Assembly (NCBI GenBank): GCA_010645155.1
Contig: CM021314.1
Coordinates: 5,758,676-5,822,675, forward strand
DNA length: 64,000 nucleotides
Source: Tigriopus japonicus
Taxonomy: Eukaryota > Arthropoda > Copepoda > Harpacticoida > Harpacticidae
Direction: 5' to 3'
Made by a program: the position numbers and the translations under genes
Shown: in pieces, positions 21,818-36,480 of the stretch
Numbering within the stretch: the stretch's first letter is position 1
How the letters are laid out: each line of letters begins with the position of its first letter
The notes under the pieces: generated by a model
The model's input: the letters and a program-made list of their open reading frames with translations, nothing else
The model's database searches: none
What the model was told of the DNA's origin: nothing

Positions 21818-24800
21818 TAGAAGGTGAAGAGAATGAGAGAATGGATGGCTTTCACATTTTTCATGTCGCCAAGTCAAGTGAAAAAGTAAAGAGGGGGAAA
21901 AGACGGAACGACGAGCGAAAAAAAATCTCAAGTTGAGTCGAACTGAAGCTCGGGTTGAGGACCAAGAAGAGAGGGAGGCGGGCTTCATTATGTTTCTGTC
22001 AGCTTTATGTTTATTTTTAAGTCTCATTACTCTAAAGGAGGACGGAAACCGCGTCAGTAGCTCATGACGCTGGTAATTTCACACAAAAGGCTTTTTATGT
22101 GGCTGATGTGTATTTGAAGTAGGTAGGTAATGCTCATTTTTATGATCTTCTTCTTTCCCGAAACTTAACTAGTACAAACTTGATTGCTGTGGTATGTTCC
22201 TCCTTTGGTGGTTGCAATAGCTTGGTAAAAACTATGTGAAGCAAGGCTGAGTTGAACTGTTTCCTTAAGTCACATTGAGTTTTTCAGAGGTGGATCAGTT
22301 TAACAGAATGTATCGGTAAATGACAAGACACCATACTCCAACATGTTTCTAGGAATTTCTTGCGGTAGGCTCCTACTTGATATTTGCTGTTTCTGTTGCT
22401 GCTCTTGATACTATTCGTACTCCTTCCCAGTATTTGCCCGTCCATATGGATATGCATTCGCATTGTCAATGGTACCACGATGGGCCAAAGCATGCAATTT
22501 ATTCTTCGAAAATTCGACGAATAAATAGACTGCACCTTTGCAGTCCATCCAACTACCTAGTGTCAGTTGGATCAGCACAACCACTTCTTCCACCAAATGA
22601 TAAATGCAGCATTCATTATCAACCCTCTCAGTACGTCGCCCTCAACCAATATGGTTTCGTGGCAATAGCCATATGCAATTCAAAATTAGTGAGTGAGCAG
22701 CCATTCTACGGCGGCAGTAGCAGCAGTATCAGAACTTCCACTAGCAGCAGTTACCACCCCTGGACCTGCTTCCAAGTTTTTGGAACTAAGCAGAGTTGTT
22801 AGTAAATGGTAGGTAGTGTCATGAACAATGAATATGTGCTTGTACTTTACACAAGATTGCTCTTTCAGCAGCACCAGCAACTTAGAGCGTGCATTTTCCC
22901 TTCCTTCACCCACCTTGAGTAGATACTCCTGTCAGAGGCCTGGTTAGTTACTTGGAATGAGGAAAGACACCGTAATTATAAACTCCAAAAAGTTCCAAGT
23001 GCTCGAGAAGGCCAGTTGGTTGGTGGGTTGATTAGCCGACTGCTTCTTAGTTGGAACGAGGTTGCCTTCCCAAATTAAAGCTCCATGCATAAAAGAAATG
23101 ACTGAATGCTAGAGGACTAAGTGACTGACTATTACTTTAGCGTGCTTGCACTTTATACGTTTACAACGATCCAATGACTTAGCTAGAGAGTTTACCACTC
23201 TTGATCCGAAGAACTGATTATAAATTCCCTGCCATTTCGCCAGAAAGCTGAGACAAAAGGCTTTTGTTACTGATGGGAACACTGCAGATTATCAGTCAAG
23301 CATTTTAACAATCCACTTGGAAATGTTCATTTGAAATAAAATGCATTGACTTGATGCAAGCCAGGGATACTCCGAAGGGCCATGAGAGGAACAAAGCGTT
23401 CAGTTAAAGAAAAAGTAGTAACGCAAGCAAGACGACGCTAAAATTGCTCTGAGATTTAAAGTAAGAGGGTTTGTTCGCCTCGATGGTGACCCCGGTTGTT
23501 GTAGATGAGGTTTAAGTCCATTGGGTTTGGACAACGGGTGATCCAACCTTGCAAGCGAAACCGGTTCTAATGTCAGTTCTGGTCGTTTTTTTAGCTTAGA
23601 AGTGTTGAAACACTACGAAATAATTGATCACGCTTGTCTCTCACTAGCTTTAATTTTGTTGACAAATGGCTTTTGAATCATAAATTATTTGATAATTGGG
23701 TCATTTTTTCGTTCTCAAATGGACTCAATCATGTAGGGTTCAGTCTATATTTATGTGTGATTGGAAGGCAGAGAACTGATCCATCATTCGCGTGTGTGTA
23801 TATAGCAAGACTTATCGATTTGCCATATTCAAATCTGCCAATGTTTGTTGTCACTCGAAGGGCCTATCATCATTTTTGCACAACGATTTGTGCAATACTT
23901 GATCAATGATGATGCATCACATTCAATACGAATGTAACGCAAGGAGGCCTGGATTATTCCGAATTTCCTTCTTTCTTTCCCTCCGCCTTCACGCAATCCT
24001 GATCATGGGCATTTAAAGTTTAGGTAACCATAAATAAATAGTAGAACTAAAGGAGCACTCCTATCTATTGAACAACCATCCATTGACGAATGACTAGGGA
24101 GGCACCAGCGTGTTCTGATTGGGTAATATCGGACGCCATAGGAGCCATTTCAGAAGATCCGTTCTCGGAACCTGTCGATCTGAAAGACAGCTCTCAATCA
24201 CTCGTGATCTAGATTAAATGAAAATGCTTGGAACATTGTGTCAGGAGACAATGGCGTTTCCAATAATTTGTTTACCATTCATTGAATCAGTCATGACGAC
24301 TCTCATTTGGTTGGTTGGTCGATTGGTCGGTCCAAAAACTGTTGAGTACTTTCTGTCAAGTCTCAGGTCACACGTCAAACAATCACTATCATTTTTCCTG
24401 AATACTATGCAAACTTTCCATTTAGTGACGCATACTAGATTTCTATAACTGAGACGATAGAGACAACAATCGTCTCATAATTTGTAGGTGCTCGACCGTC
24501 CGATAACGTTATGGCGGTTTTTATTTCCAAGTTATTCATGCATGTACACTACAATTTTCCAATTTTCCTCTGATCTTTTATTAAAAACCTGTCAACTGTC
24601 CTTTCCAAACTGTTTTTGCACGTTGGCTGTTTCCTGCTCTGCGGACAAGAATTGGCCAACTTCATTTTATTCGAATCATGCTTGTTTCTCACAGTCCACA
24701 ACTGTTTGAAATTTATTCACCGCCAAAAGGCGTGTCACCCCCACACACCAAAACACATTATAAGTAACCTATGGCACATAAGACGAGAGACACAGACAGA

Positions 24801-27800
24801 GAGTGAAAGAGGGGGAGAGACAGGGAGGGGATAGGGGAAGTTCCAATTCATGCAAATTTTTGCATAATTACAACCGACATGTTTCCCCAGATCACCCACC
24901 CCTTTATCGTTAGTCGTTGGTTGCTGAATGGGCTATGCTATGTTTGGATACTTGGTTTGTCGTATGACCAATGGGACTCTCGAAGAATGAAAGTCACAGA
25001 CAGACGAATCAGCAGACGAACCTTGGATCCAAAGTGCCGAGAAGAAGGGAGGGTGAAGAAGACGAGACACTTTTTGGAGGAGATAAAAAAAAGCGGAAAA
25101 TAGTGTCGACATAGGGTTTATTAGTACGTATACCTCATGATTTGGATTAAAGCAAGACTACAGGAAGGACCCCGTCGTTGGTTGGGAGACGAAACGAGTG
25201 GAATGGACAAACGACCACGACATCGACAACAAGGGCACCAACACCATACAAGTTGAATGAGTGTTTTTGCACATAATTTGGCTAGTAATTCTCTGGACGA
25301 GTTCTCTCTCCCTCTCGTCCCCTTCTCTCTTTTCTTGCTGTCACGTTCAATTCTGGACTTTTTTTTCTCGATGCATTTTTGTCTGATTTTGGTTGCACGG
25401 CAAATTTGGAACTTTTTCCCTCCTCTTCAACCACTATGAAGTAGTTGATTTATTCAGCTCACCCAGCGACCAGCACTGCATAGTGCATTATACATAGGGG
25501 AAACTGGAATGTCAACTAACTCGGTCTGCACTTTTTGCCTTTATTAACCCTAACTAACAATGTATCAAGTTGTATCGAAAAATCTAGGGCCTAGAAAATT
25601 GGAGATCTCACCACCAGAACCCTCTCCTTTGCTCTTTGGTGGTGTCGGAGGTGCTTGTTAATAACAATGAGATTAAAAGCCGTACCTGCCAATCATAGTT
25701 TAATTCATGGTGCTTGATGAAGGTTGCTTAAAACTGAATGGTCGGCCTCATATCTCAGAATTGGTTCGAGTGTTGATGCCAACCACAATGACGATCATGA
25801 TCAAGATGGTCGGTCGTATGACGATGCTGTAGGATAGCGATCAAATACTAGTTCTTTGAATTGATTTTGAGATTAGAACGACCACCAGAGTGGTGGGTTC
25901 CACCAACTCGACATGGTATTACAAGAGCCAATTGTAACCGAGAACTCGCCATCGGAGCAAAAAAATGCACTTAATGCAAGATGGAGGTTGTACTCAATGA
26001 AGCTAAAGGCGAATGACAGATTTCCTAGTATCGCTCAATGAATGTATGCAAAAAGTAAAGCCAGGAGAACAGAACGACTAGAAGCACAAAGGTAATTGAA
26101 CGTTGAGGCCTAAACAACTTATAACGAAGCCAAGAACTGAGGCCAATTTTTGGGCAGATTAGTCTCGCAACTTGTAACCTTAAGGTAGCAGCAATGGATT
26201 ATTTCAGAAGTATTATGCATCAAAACTCATCTTGCGAGATCTATGTCTAATTTTAGACATATCAAGAGTCAGATGGTTAAAAAAATGATGGCAAGAAGGC
26301 TCCAGGTAAAAAAGGAAACTAAGTAATGAGGGGGCAATTATTACGATTTGACGAATGAAAAAACTAAGCCTCATTTGGAAGTGAATCTATTGCATAACGT
26401 CACTTGCCGAGATCTAGTCTGGAAAGATCCGCCAACTGGCATGATAGCTTCATTTCAATTTTGGTGTGATTAATGATCGTGGCGACAAATTCATAAATAG
26501 TTTAGAATCTCCGTGCACCCTAGAACCAGAGAATCCACCACTATTTAAGAATGGCCCTTGTCTATTCCTTCAGGTGAGTTGAATGAATTTGAAGTTACGA
26601 GCTTGATCTCTTTTCCACTCAATCCACGATTCTTTTTGCTCTGTAACTGCCAACCACAAATTTGGCTTGAAATGTAGAGTCGTTAAATTCCCGTTCAAAG
26701 CAACTCAGGCCAACGGAGTCAGACAAAAAAACGTACCGCGAGCTTCCATTGGCTGTCTGTGGACGAAACGGCTAGTGACTAGCTCATTGGTCCAATCCAA
26801 TTTTCGAACAGAGATTCTAGAAGTTTGCATCCCCTCTCAGATGATCTGAGTGTTTTTTTTATCATGATGGGCTGCGCTAAACGTGGAGCTAGCTATACGG
26901 CAGTACTTGGTATGCAGACATCGACTTCTATGTACTGTGTGTGCTTTTTCATCTATTGCTTCCATTCACTACTTCCACTGTCCATTTATCTCACCCTCAG
27001 TTGGTTCTTTTTCAGTCGGTGGTTTCCCCTCTATTTTCTGCATGATGATGGTGAATTTGAGACTTGGCTTCAACTTTTTTCCCCTTTCGCCTTCCGTCTT
27101 TTGTTTTTCATGAAGGCGAACAACCATTTTACCTTAGTTTTAGAACTCCTGAGATCAAAATTGAATATGCTTTCAATCCATGAATTGTATACGATGTAGT
27201 GTTAACACAACCAAAAAGTGACTTTGAATATGGGCAAATTTTGTGTAACCTGTCTGAAGATGTAACGAGTAATGACCAAGTCTGATTTGAAATTGCTGCA
27301 AACCTGCTTAGGTTTGCACTGAAGCTGAAATCTTCGATGGCCACCTTCAGGGAAAATAAGTTGGACCCCTCCAAGAATTTCATCGCCTCCCTGATGACCG
27401 AGTCGAATTAGACTTCAAAAAATTGCCGTTTTGCCCCAATCTCTCACTCTCTCACTAGAATCTCCTGCTACGGAATACGATGAGAATGGCGAGTATTTTG
27501 TGCTCATATCTCTCTCTTCCTCCCTCTTAGAATTCCCCATGTTCTCACATCTCGGTTCTAGAAAGTGTAAATATGGGTGCGTACATTCATATGGGTATTC
27601 GAAGGTGTAGGGGAGGAATGGCTCAAATGAGAGGCTTAAAACTTCCATCTACCATTCAATGTGCGAGCTTTCATCATACCCTTTCAGTGGCTCGTGCTGT
27701 AATAGTACCTTGGCTAATTCGTGTTTATTTGCACTACCGTTATTCGAACTCGACGCGGTCGGTGTGATGTTGATTTTGAGCATGATGAGTGGTCATTTCG

Positions 27801-30800
27801 CACGAGGAAATTAGAGTTCATGACGAGTCTTGTAGGAAGCGTAAACTATTTGCAGCAATGCTAGGTTGGGATGAATGATGCATGATACATGATGAAAATG
27901 TCCAAATAACCCACTCTTTTCAATTCATAAACACCTCTTTCATGACGAAGCAAACATGATGAGTGACTACTGCGAGGTAAGGTAACACCGAACAAGCGAC
28001 ATCGGGCAAATTAATTTTCGATTCTTCTCCGAACGTATCATTTACTGCTCCGTATACAAAACACCAGCACTTTGTCCGATGAAAGAGCTTTCATTTGGCA
28101 CTTAAAGTGAACGTATTTTGTGACTTTTGGTCAGGTAATGATGAAAACATAGATGAGGCTGATCATCATGATAAATGTATTGGCACAGGTTTATTGGAAA
28201 AGACCGTTGGTTTTCAAGAGTTACAAACAATTTTTCGTTCTTTAGGGACAGACCTCCCTCCCTTCCAGCAGCAAAACTAGTGTGATGAAAATTGACTGAG
28301 TGCACTGGAAATACGTTATTTGGTAAGCCATACTGTAATGTCCTCAGTAGCTTTCGCGACAAGCGTATAAATTCGTCAATGAGAGTCTAATGAAGTTCTT
28401 TGAGTCGGGCCATCATCAGATTCTAACTCGGTCTGGGTGTTATTATCGCTATTCCCGTGAACACATCCATGGTGAGGGATTGTCATTGGATAAATTCATC
28501 ATTGAACGTATTCAGAACGAACGCCTTCATTGAACGATGTGTTGTAACCCCTTACGGACTAAATAGAGCACCATAAACTAGCCTACATCATGGTGCGTCG
28601 AAAAACGCCCCCCCCTTCCCCCCTGGGGCCAAATGTGATAATTATTTACGTCGATTTTCATCGCCCTCAAGTCATTTGGAGCAGATGGTAGCATTTCAAA
28701 TGACACCCTTAGGTCGAACAAAATCGGACTTGTCGTTAGAACAATACCACTGGACTTCATTGCTACTCGAGGATATCAGAGTTCATAAGGTCAAACACTT
28801 ACCAAATCAAGACACTCGATCAATTCAGCTTGAATTGCAATGAACGAAGCTTTCTTCGCAATTAAGTTAGGATCCATAACATAAGGGTTTGTATCGTGTG
28901 TCTATAGGTGTTAGCAATGATTTCGGGGCGGGCATTAAGCCCATCAAAACAATTTACGAGATAGCATCTAGAATTGTAAGTAAATAGCTCATGCATGTTT
29001 GAGTTGCTCAAGTACAATCATCTTTCGGATGATCCAAGTGATAGAAACGAGAGGAAACGAAAATATTCCAATTGTGTTGACAGCTATATTTCAGCACCTT
29101 CCATGTCGTCGAAGATCTCGTTGCTCTTCGCAGTATGTGTACATGCTACATTAGTACCAATGCTGCTTCTTCTCCACTACTTCCACTTCCACCCTTCGGC
29201 TAGAAGTTTTTCGTCGCCCTCATCCTGCCTTTCTTGCTTGGCTAGCTTTGTAAGCTCTCTTGTGAATGGCTAAACGTCAAATTTGTAGTGGATGAAAGCG
29301 TCTTGGTGGTCTAGAGACTCTCTAGTAGGCATTTGGTACTTCTGACTGACTTGCTGACTGACTGACTGACTAGGAAAGACTAGAGACACTATGCAGGAAA
29401 GACTGAATGAATGTGATCATCGTCCTCCCCTGTCTGCTAAATGTGTGAGTACGTGAGCGTGGATGTGAACACGGACTCGAATGTATCTTCAAGAACAATT
29501 TCTCGTTTCCGACTTCCTTCCTCCCTCCCAGCTGCAGATTTTTTTAGCGATGAAATTCCAGGCAAATGCAAGCCCACATGCGAACGAATGAAAAAATGGG
29601 CTCTCAAATTGAAACAGATCACCCATTCGAAATATCCTAATAATAGCTTATTGAAATATGAGTTCGTCAAGTCTTTTGGCGGAAGAAGAGAAATTTTGGA
29701 CTATAAACCCACACACCTCATGGAGTTTTTGTTATACGTATTTGACTTTTTTCTTCTTCATTTTAGGTAAGTTCACCAACTATTTTCCCGGCTTCTCTTG
29801 AATGAGAGAGAATGAGCAATTACGGTCTGGTTACCACCTTACCACCAACGACTACGACTTCAAAGTTAAGTTAGACAGAGATTTTTCGGCCCCGGATCCG
29901 TCGTGATCCCACGAATAGCTGGCTGGATGGCTGACTGACTGGATAGATGGATGGATGACGGAGAAGGGTGCTGCTCACTCTCGTTGCTAGATCACGTCTA
30001 TGAAATGTTCAAAGCATGGCATGATTGTATTTTGACATGTTTATGAGGTCGCACAGACAGTTTAGAGAGTACCATGTTCCATTACCATTGAGCAGAATTC
30101 GTCACACCTTGAGCAGGTTTGTTGGAAGCCCTTCGTCGAAACTCGCAAGGTGCCACGATGTCAGCTCAGGTAACTCGTAACTCGATCTTGTCGAATGTCA
30201 GACATGATTTCATTCCATTCACCTGGAGAAAATCTCCATAGGATGGATCTCGTGGAAAAAGCGTGCTGACTAGGCTTCTTTGGTGGTTATCTGGCTCGAA
30301 TGCTTACGTGAGATTGGATATCCAATGAAGGGCCATACAAACGACACCTTGCTCGAGCATCATTCTATTCAAAGTTGTAATGAGTCTTCAATAGAATGGT
30401 GGGCGGTGTCCTGAATGTGCTTTCATGGGACGTGAATACAACGAATATACGTTCGTGCACTATCTAGTCGAAGGTAAGTCACCTTCAAAAAATAAGGGAA
30501 GGCGGCTATTTCGTCACTTTGGCAATACCTGGTGATCCTTTACAATAGTTGGATAGACGAAAAATCCATTTTTCAACAATTCAAAAGTCAAGAATAACTT
30601 TGAAATCTTATTGATTATCCCTTATGCTGCTGCTTTGCCCATCCTTTACCTTGCGCATATGAAGTGTGGACATCGTTTTACATTATGGGCGGAAGAGCGA
30701 GAATCACAGGGTTAATGGTTTCCCTAGCCTCGTTCAAAAACGTGGTTTCTCCCTCCTCTGACAGCCTCAAATACAGAACGTGCTCCCTTTAATCGAAATT

Positions 30801-33800
30801 TCCCGCTTCACTGACCTTTATTGGACCCCTCGCTCGCTTAACCCGAGTATACTGTATCGTCGTTAGTGCGCTTTACAGAAATTGAATACACTTTATCTGA
30901 GCATCCCTAGCTCCCTTTCTATCTTCAACAAAGGCATTCGTGAAGGAGCGTACTCTATTCCTTGTGAAACTACTGTACTGTAATGACCAAAATTAAAGTT
31001 TCACTTTCTGCAACACAAGCGATAAAATTCGTCTTATATTCCGTGTTGAAACTATCACTTGAAAGCTTCTCTATTAAATTCAAGCCATGCCTTATGAGCA
31101 CTATTTTTCATTTACAGAGAAAAGTCGGTTTTTGAAGCAACTCTAATTGTAGGGAGTTGGTCGAAGCAGCTTCGTTTTGAATTGATCCCCAACCTCCGGC
31201 TGGTTTTTTATGGCCAATTCTGAGTTTGGATTGGTTCGATCCTCGTGCAAGCCAACGCCTATTATACTGGTTTTCATTGCTCTGTGTCTGTCTTTTCCAC
31301 GAACAACCAACCCCCTTTGAAACTGTGTGCAAACGGCGAACCACAGCCAAAATGCCCCCATTGCTTTTGGGTCATAAAAGCTCGGTTCTTTTCCATTGGA
31401 CTGTTTCTGGATTTCAAAGTGAAAGAAACGAGAACCTTTCAAGTCGACTAAATTCCTTAAAAGCTTTGAAAACGAAGATGGCTGAAGTTTTCGCCAATGG
31501 GCGGGGTGTGACGTATAAAGACAAATTTAGGATATCGAATAACAGCCCTAATTTTCCGCCGTCACAAATCTTTGTGCTTGTTGAGCAAGATAAAAATGCC
31601 CGAAGCAAGGAGGTGTTCCGTAGGTACGGTATTATTGTCGAGGATCATGTTTTGTGGCGCAGTACGTGCTTGTCTTCAATTTAGTTTGGCAATTTCCCAA
31701 GATCATTAAATAAATGAAGCCAGTTAAGTGACAAGATCGTCATTTCAAAATTGTAGCTTTTAGCTGAAAACAAGGGCGTTCTCAGCTGTAGGCGTGGTTT
31801 CCAAGCACTAATGGGAAGCTTCAATGGAAAGTTAAAATATGTTCAATACCAAAACCAAATTCTTAGATTCTATTCCTGCACTGGATTATCTGGACTGGAT
31901 TGTCTATTGTCCAATTCAATCAATGTTGTCCAAAATATTACAAATAGCTTCAGTGAAAGATTGTCTGTTTATTCGAATTGAAGCAGTAAGTGTGTTAATG
32001 AGTGTGCATGTGTATGGCGACCTAAACCAGGGGATTATCCGCCCTTCTCTAGAACGGAGAAAAATAATAGGCACTCTGTTTGAAATTAATATCTTCATTA
32101 CGTACCCCTCTATCAATGCGCTTTGATGATGTTTCCAACGGCGAAAAAAAGTCACGTTCAAAGCCTAAGTGTCTAGTGCGTAAGTACACAGTATACATTA
32201 CATTGAACACACCGCGTAGGTAGAACCCAATACGTGGTAGGTTCTACACCCAGTCAGATGAGAGCAGGAAGGACCAACTTCGGCATCTTGATCTTGGTTG
32301 TGCGGTTGCGTTGCGAGAACAGGCTGTAGATGATATCCATCATAGGATCTGATGGTAGACCACCGTATCGACTATGCCAGCTAATAGCACCTTTCTCGAG
32401 GAAGACAGGATCTCAGAGAAACTGTCTCTAATGATACCTATTCGAAGTCATTGGAACTGTGTCAATAGGTTATTCGCCTCAATTGATAGTTTGATATAAC
32501 AGTTAAGATTTGAAGAGTTCCCATTTCACGATGTTTCCCGATGTCTAAGGCGTACTGCAGCTTGCTTTTTTTGGTATAAGAGCCCCTTCATGAACATTTT
32601 CCAAGGCATAGCCAGTGCCTTGCTCTTAGTGCTCTATCATGAGGAAGCTGGCATAGAGATAAGTCCTGGGGGCTCATAGGGTATCATTGCTCTGCAGGGC
32701 TGTCTCGATCAGTTCGCGTGTGTGAGGAATAAAGACAGAAGAAGGAAAGAACGATAAAAAGAAACACGACGATGATTAGGTTGATAAATGGTTATCGAAA
32801 TAGTGAAGTGCAGAATTTGAAGGGTTCTTCCTTCCTTCACGGCTAATGCTGTCCATTTCTCCATCCATCCATCCAGCCAACCAACCAACCAAGCACCATC
32901 AAAGATAACTAAATATCACGATTAAACGAAATGAAAACTACAATAAATTACATGGTTTCAATTGATAATGGCATGTGTTGGAACTGCGTTGGTACTTAGA
33001 TATCTACGAGTACGCACTACGTTACAAGGTGCAAAAACCATCGTTAAAGTTCACTGAAATGTGACACCGACAAAGTGATCTTAAAAGAGCATACATTACT
33101 TCCAATTATTAATTGTGGCTTGAGCTTCCACCAATACGAACTTTCAGTCCGTTCAAGCCAAAAAAAAAGCCTTGATTGAACGTATGAGTTCTGAACTTCT
33201 CACCATTCTGAAAAGCAAAAGAAAATGATCGAGAAAGTCCTGCCAACTCGATGATTTACGTGACTACTTCGGTTTGTGTAATGAGGCCATTTTGATTTTT
33301 ATTGTTTCCTTTCGGAATTGTAGGTGTACGTAGTAGACGTAGTACTAGAAGTAGTAGTACATACATACATTTATGGAATGGCTCTTTCCGTTGGTCCAAA
33401 ATTCTAGCAGTCTCTTTGACTACTTAATTTGAAAATTGTTCTCAAACTCGGTCACTCCAACCCGATCAAGTTTGACTTGAGAAGAGGTAAAAATGACAAA
33501 TAAAGTTATGCAAATTACGCTGATTGTATTTTGACTACAGTGAGCCCCTTGGCTTGGCTGGAAATTGGTCTTCCTTCTCAAACTAGAAGTTGGAAAGTTT
33601 GGGCAAAAAGCTCATGGTCAAAATGGCTGATCAAATTTAGAGCCAACTTTTGACGAATGCAAAAAAGGAATTCGAGGACAGGAACAGCACGTACGAGTAC
33701 ATGCACCCCGTGAACCTCAAGACCACCGATTTGTTCCATTCACTTGTATGTAATACACTTGAGTTGAAAGAATGTTAATCCAAAGAATAATTAGGTCTGG

Positions 33801-34486
33801 AAAATCACGTATAACATGGAAATCGTTGACTGGTTCGCAGTTTCATGCCATTAAGTAGGATCCTGACAAATCCGTTAGTCACCCATGAGCCATGACTGTT
33901 GTTATTTCCCTCGGATCTCCGTGGACTGCAATTGCCTTCCCTGTTCAAATATGGGTGTGCCTTGCCTCCACTTCACCACTTGGTGAGTGAGTGAGTGTGT
34001 GTGTATGTGCGGACATCCAATAGGAAAAGCCTCTGTTGCTAATCTGACACTGTTAGCTGGCTGGCCTGGCCTACTGAGTGGCTTGCTCACTCAAACATGT
34101 GATGCTCTTTGGGCGTGAAATGGGTTTCATTTCAAGAGATGAGATTTTTCTTCTCCCTTGCTTGCCTACAAGCTCAGTTCCCTTTTTCTGCTCCTTTTCA
34201 CTTTTTGCATGCCACATTAGCAATCATTCTCATTCAAGAGTGTTTCTCCTTGTGAAACGTGCTCAGTTTAAATGCTCTGAAGGTGTGTCTGTCTTTCAGG
34301 GATAAGACCGACACTTGATTTCGCGGATAAATTGTGGAAATTTATGACCTACCATCAAAATTGCTCTCTTTCACTTGCTGATCGAATAGTTGGCTGATAG
34401 GAAATTTGTTTTCCAAAGAAGTCTTTGGGCGTAAAATATGATTGAAGGGAGGGAGAATTTATGCTGCTTTTATGGACCATTATCAT

Positions 34487-34504
34487 ATACGTACGTGTAC
34501 GTAT
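34487..34504. repeat. ATACGTAC-GT-GTACGTAT inverted repeat
   Basis: A perfect 8-bp inverted repeat with a 2-bp spacer inside Lbx intron 1. It is related in motif to the palindromes at 19847 and to GTACGTAC stretches near 41491 and 44541. Confidence 0.65.
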
Positions 34505-36384
34505 AGCATGTTCCGGCTGAGCTCCAACCGAGTGAGTTTGCTCTTGCTCTCTTCCTCTGGCTTCCAATGCTATTAGCACTATTCTCCTTTGTCGTAAACC
34601 TCAAAATCCTCAATAAAAACATTACTTGCCGCAGGTTTGCTAAAACTCAGGTTAGGGTTTTGATGATCATTTGAAAACTTGGGAATACCCGCTTGTCTAC
34701 ATTTACAATCAATTCAATTTGATTGGTGTTTGTGGAAATCTATGAAAAAAGCAGTTTTAAAGGTCGATGCCATTCTAGGTTTATTGTTATCAGTCGATCG
34801 AAGAAGCAGGGCTAAGTCAGGCAATTATTTGCTATCGCCCCCATTCGCCGGCAGCCATGTCGATGGGCTGACTTGATTTGGGTAAAATATCAGAGTTGTC
34901 TTTGTTGAAGATGAATCCTCCTCATCAAGATCGATGATGAACGTTCGACATTTGGGGTCATTTCTCTAATGAGATTTGGTCACAGAGGCTCAGTCAAATC
35001 CTAGTTTAAGGCCAGTCAGGATGACTTGCCCACTGCGAGCCGGCAACAACGGTATTGAAACAGATAAATTTTTACAACAATATGATTCATTCGGTCGTCC
35101 CACCAAATGAGTTGATGACGAGCTTTTTCCCTCTGGTTGCTCACTGAGGAACGAGTCGAGCGTGTTCCTCCTCGTGGATCCATCTATCTATCGTCCATGG
35201 CTGCCTGGGCCAAGCTCTCCGTATTTTGGAGCTTGATCCGGGCCATTAGCACTTGACAAAGAGCAGTCTATCTTATCAACAAAACGTTAGTCTTCGTCTA
35301 AATTCCCCCTCGTCTCTGTCGACTTCGTTGTTGTTGGCCGTTGTTGCTGTTGTCGTTGCTGTTGGCCTCCCCGACATACAACTCTAGAACTCAGAGCCTC
35401 CTTCACTAAGACCGCATACAGTACACATAATCTAGTACAGTCTGGGTAAGGAGCAATGGAAAGGGGATTCGTTTGAGTGGTCGTCGCCCTCTGAACTTCA
35501 TTCGGCTCTACCTCGATCCAGTGAGTGGTGCTTATTCTGACAGGAGGATTGCCTTACAAAGCATACTAGGTGCTCGCCACTCGTCTTGTGGCCATTTACT
35601 ACAAATCTCCAAGTTTGCAACTAATTTATTAGAATAGGAAAGACAAGTCACCCAAGTTGAGGAGGGAGCACGCAAAAAGCTGGCACAACAAAGGTGAATT
35701 CTAATCAAGGGACGAAGACGACGACGGCTAAAGCGCTGTGACACTCAAGAGAATCCCCTCATACACATACACAAACACATGATACAGTCCCCAGTTTGGC
35801 ACTTAGCCTCTCACAAAGAAGCACTAGTAGATACGTAGGAGGAACTTGAGCAAATTGAAGACATTCGACGTCGACGACCAATGAGAACATGACTCGATGT
35901 TGTTCCTGCGCTATCTTGAGGTAATCAAGTCTGACACTCGGGCCAAACTGAGACTTGTACCCAGAATTCAGAATCAGATGAGAGCTAGCTAGTGATACTG
36001 CCCTTGTCCAAAAATGTGCCAAGAAACGGGGGTAAATTACCAAAACAACCATGACCACTACTACTACTACTACTACCATCACCATTGCCATAACCCACGA
36101 GAACATCTGCAACGCTAGATTGCTAGGTGACAGTTCACTTGAATACTCAAGGAAGAGGCAATTTCAGTCGAATCTTTTTCTTCTCCTTCTCATCCCGCCT
36201 ACTTTTCATTCAAATCGTGAAGAAGTGAAAAGGGGTTAATGGTTCTCGTAGTCTAGCTAGCTTGCTTTACTAGCATCATGACTAAAAAAGAAGGAGAAAA
36301 GAGCTTCACACTCGACTTGCAACTTCGAGCAACTCTTCGCCGACTTTGGTGCTTGCAATACGTAAAGCTTGATGTGATAGAACA

Positions 36385-36480
36385 AGTGGTAGTAGTGATG
36401 GTGCTGGTGGTGATGATGATGATGATAGTAGTAGTAGTGGTAGTAGTAGTTTTGGTGGTGGAGGTGGTGGTGGCGGTGGA
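36385..36480. repeat. Mixed GTG/GAT/AGT trinucleotide repeat
   Basis: About 95 bp of impure trinucleotide repeats. They keep opposing frames open as poly-Val or poly-Pro/Ser runs, which are not genes. Confidence 0.8.

Noticed and set aside
29441..29770. 109-codon open frame in the Lbx intron
   Set aside because: Some Cys/Lys content, but no conserved pattern and no credible start or splice context.
31226..31684. 152-codon open frame on the plus strand in the Lbx intron
   Set aside because: No recognisable domain, and the opposite strand is equally open. No splice or start support.
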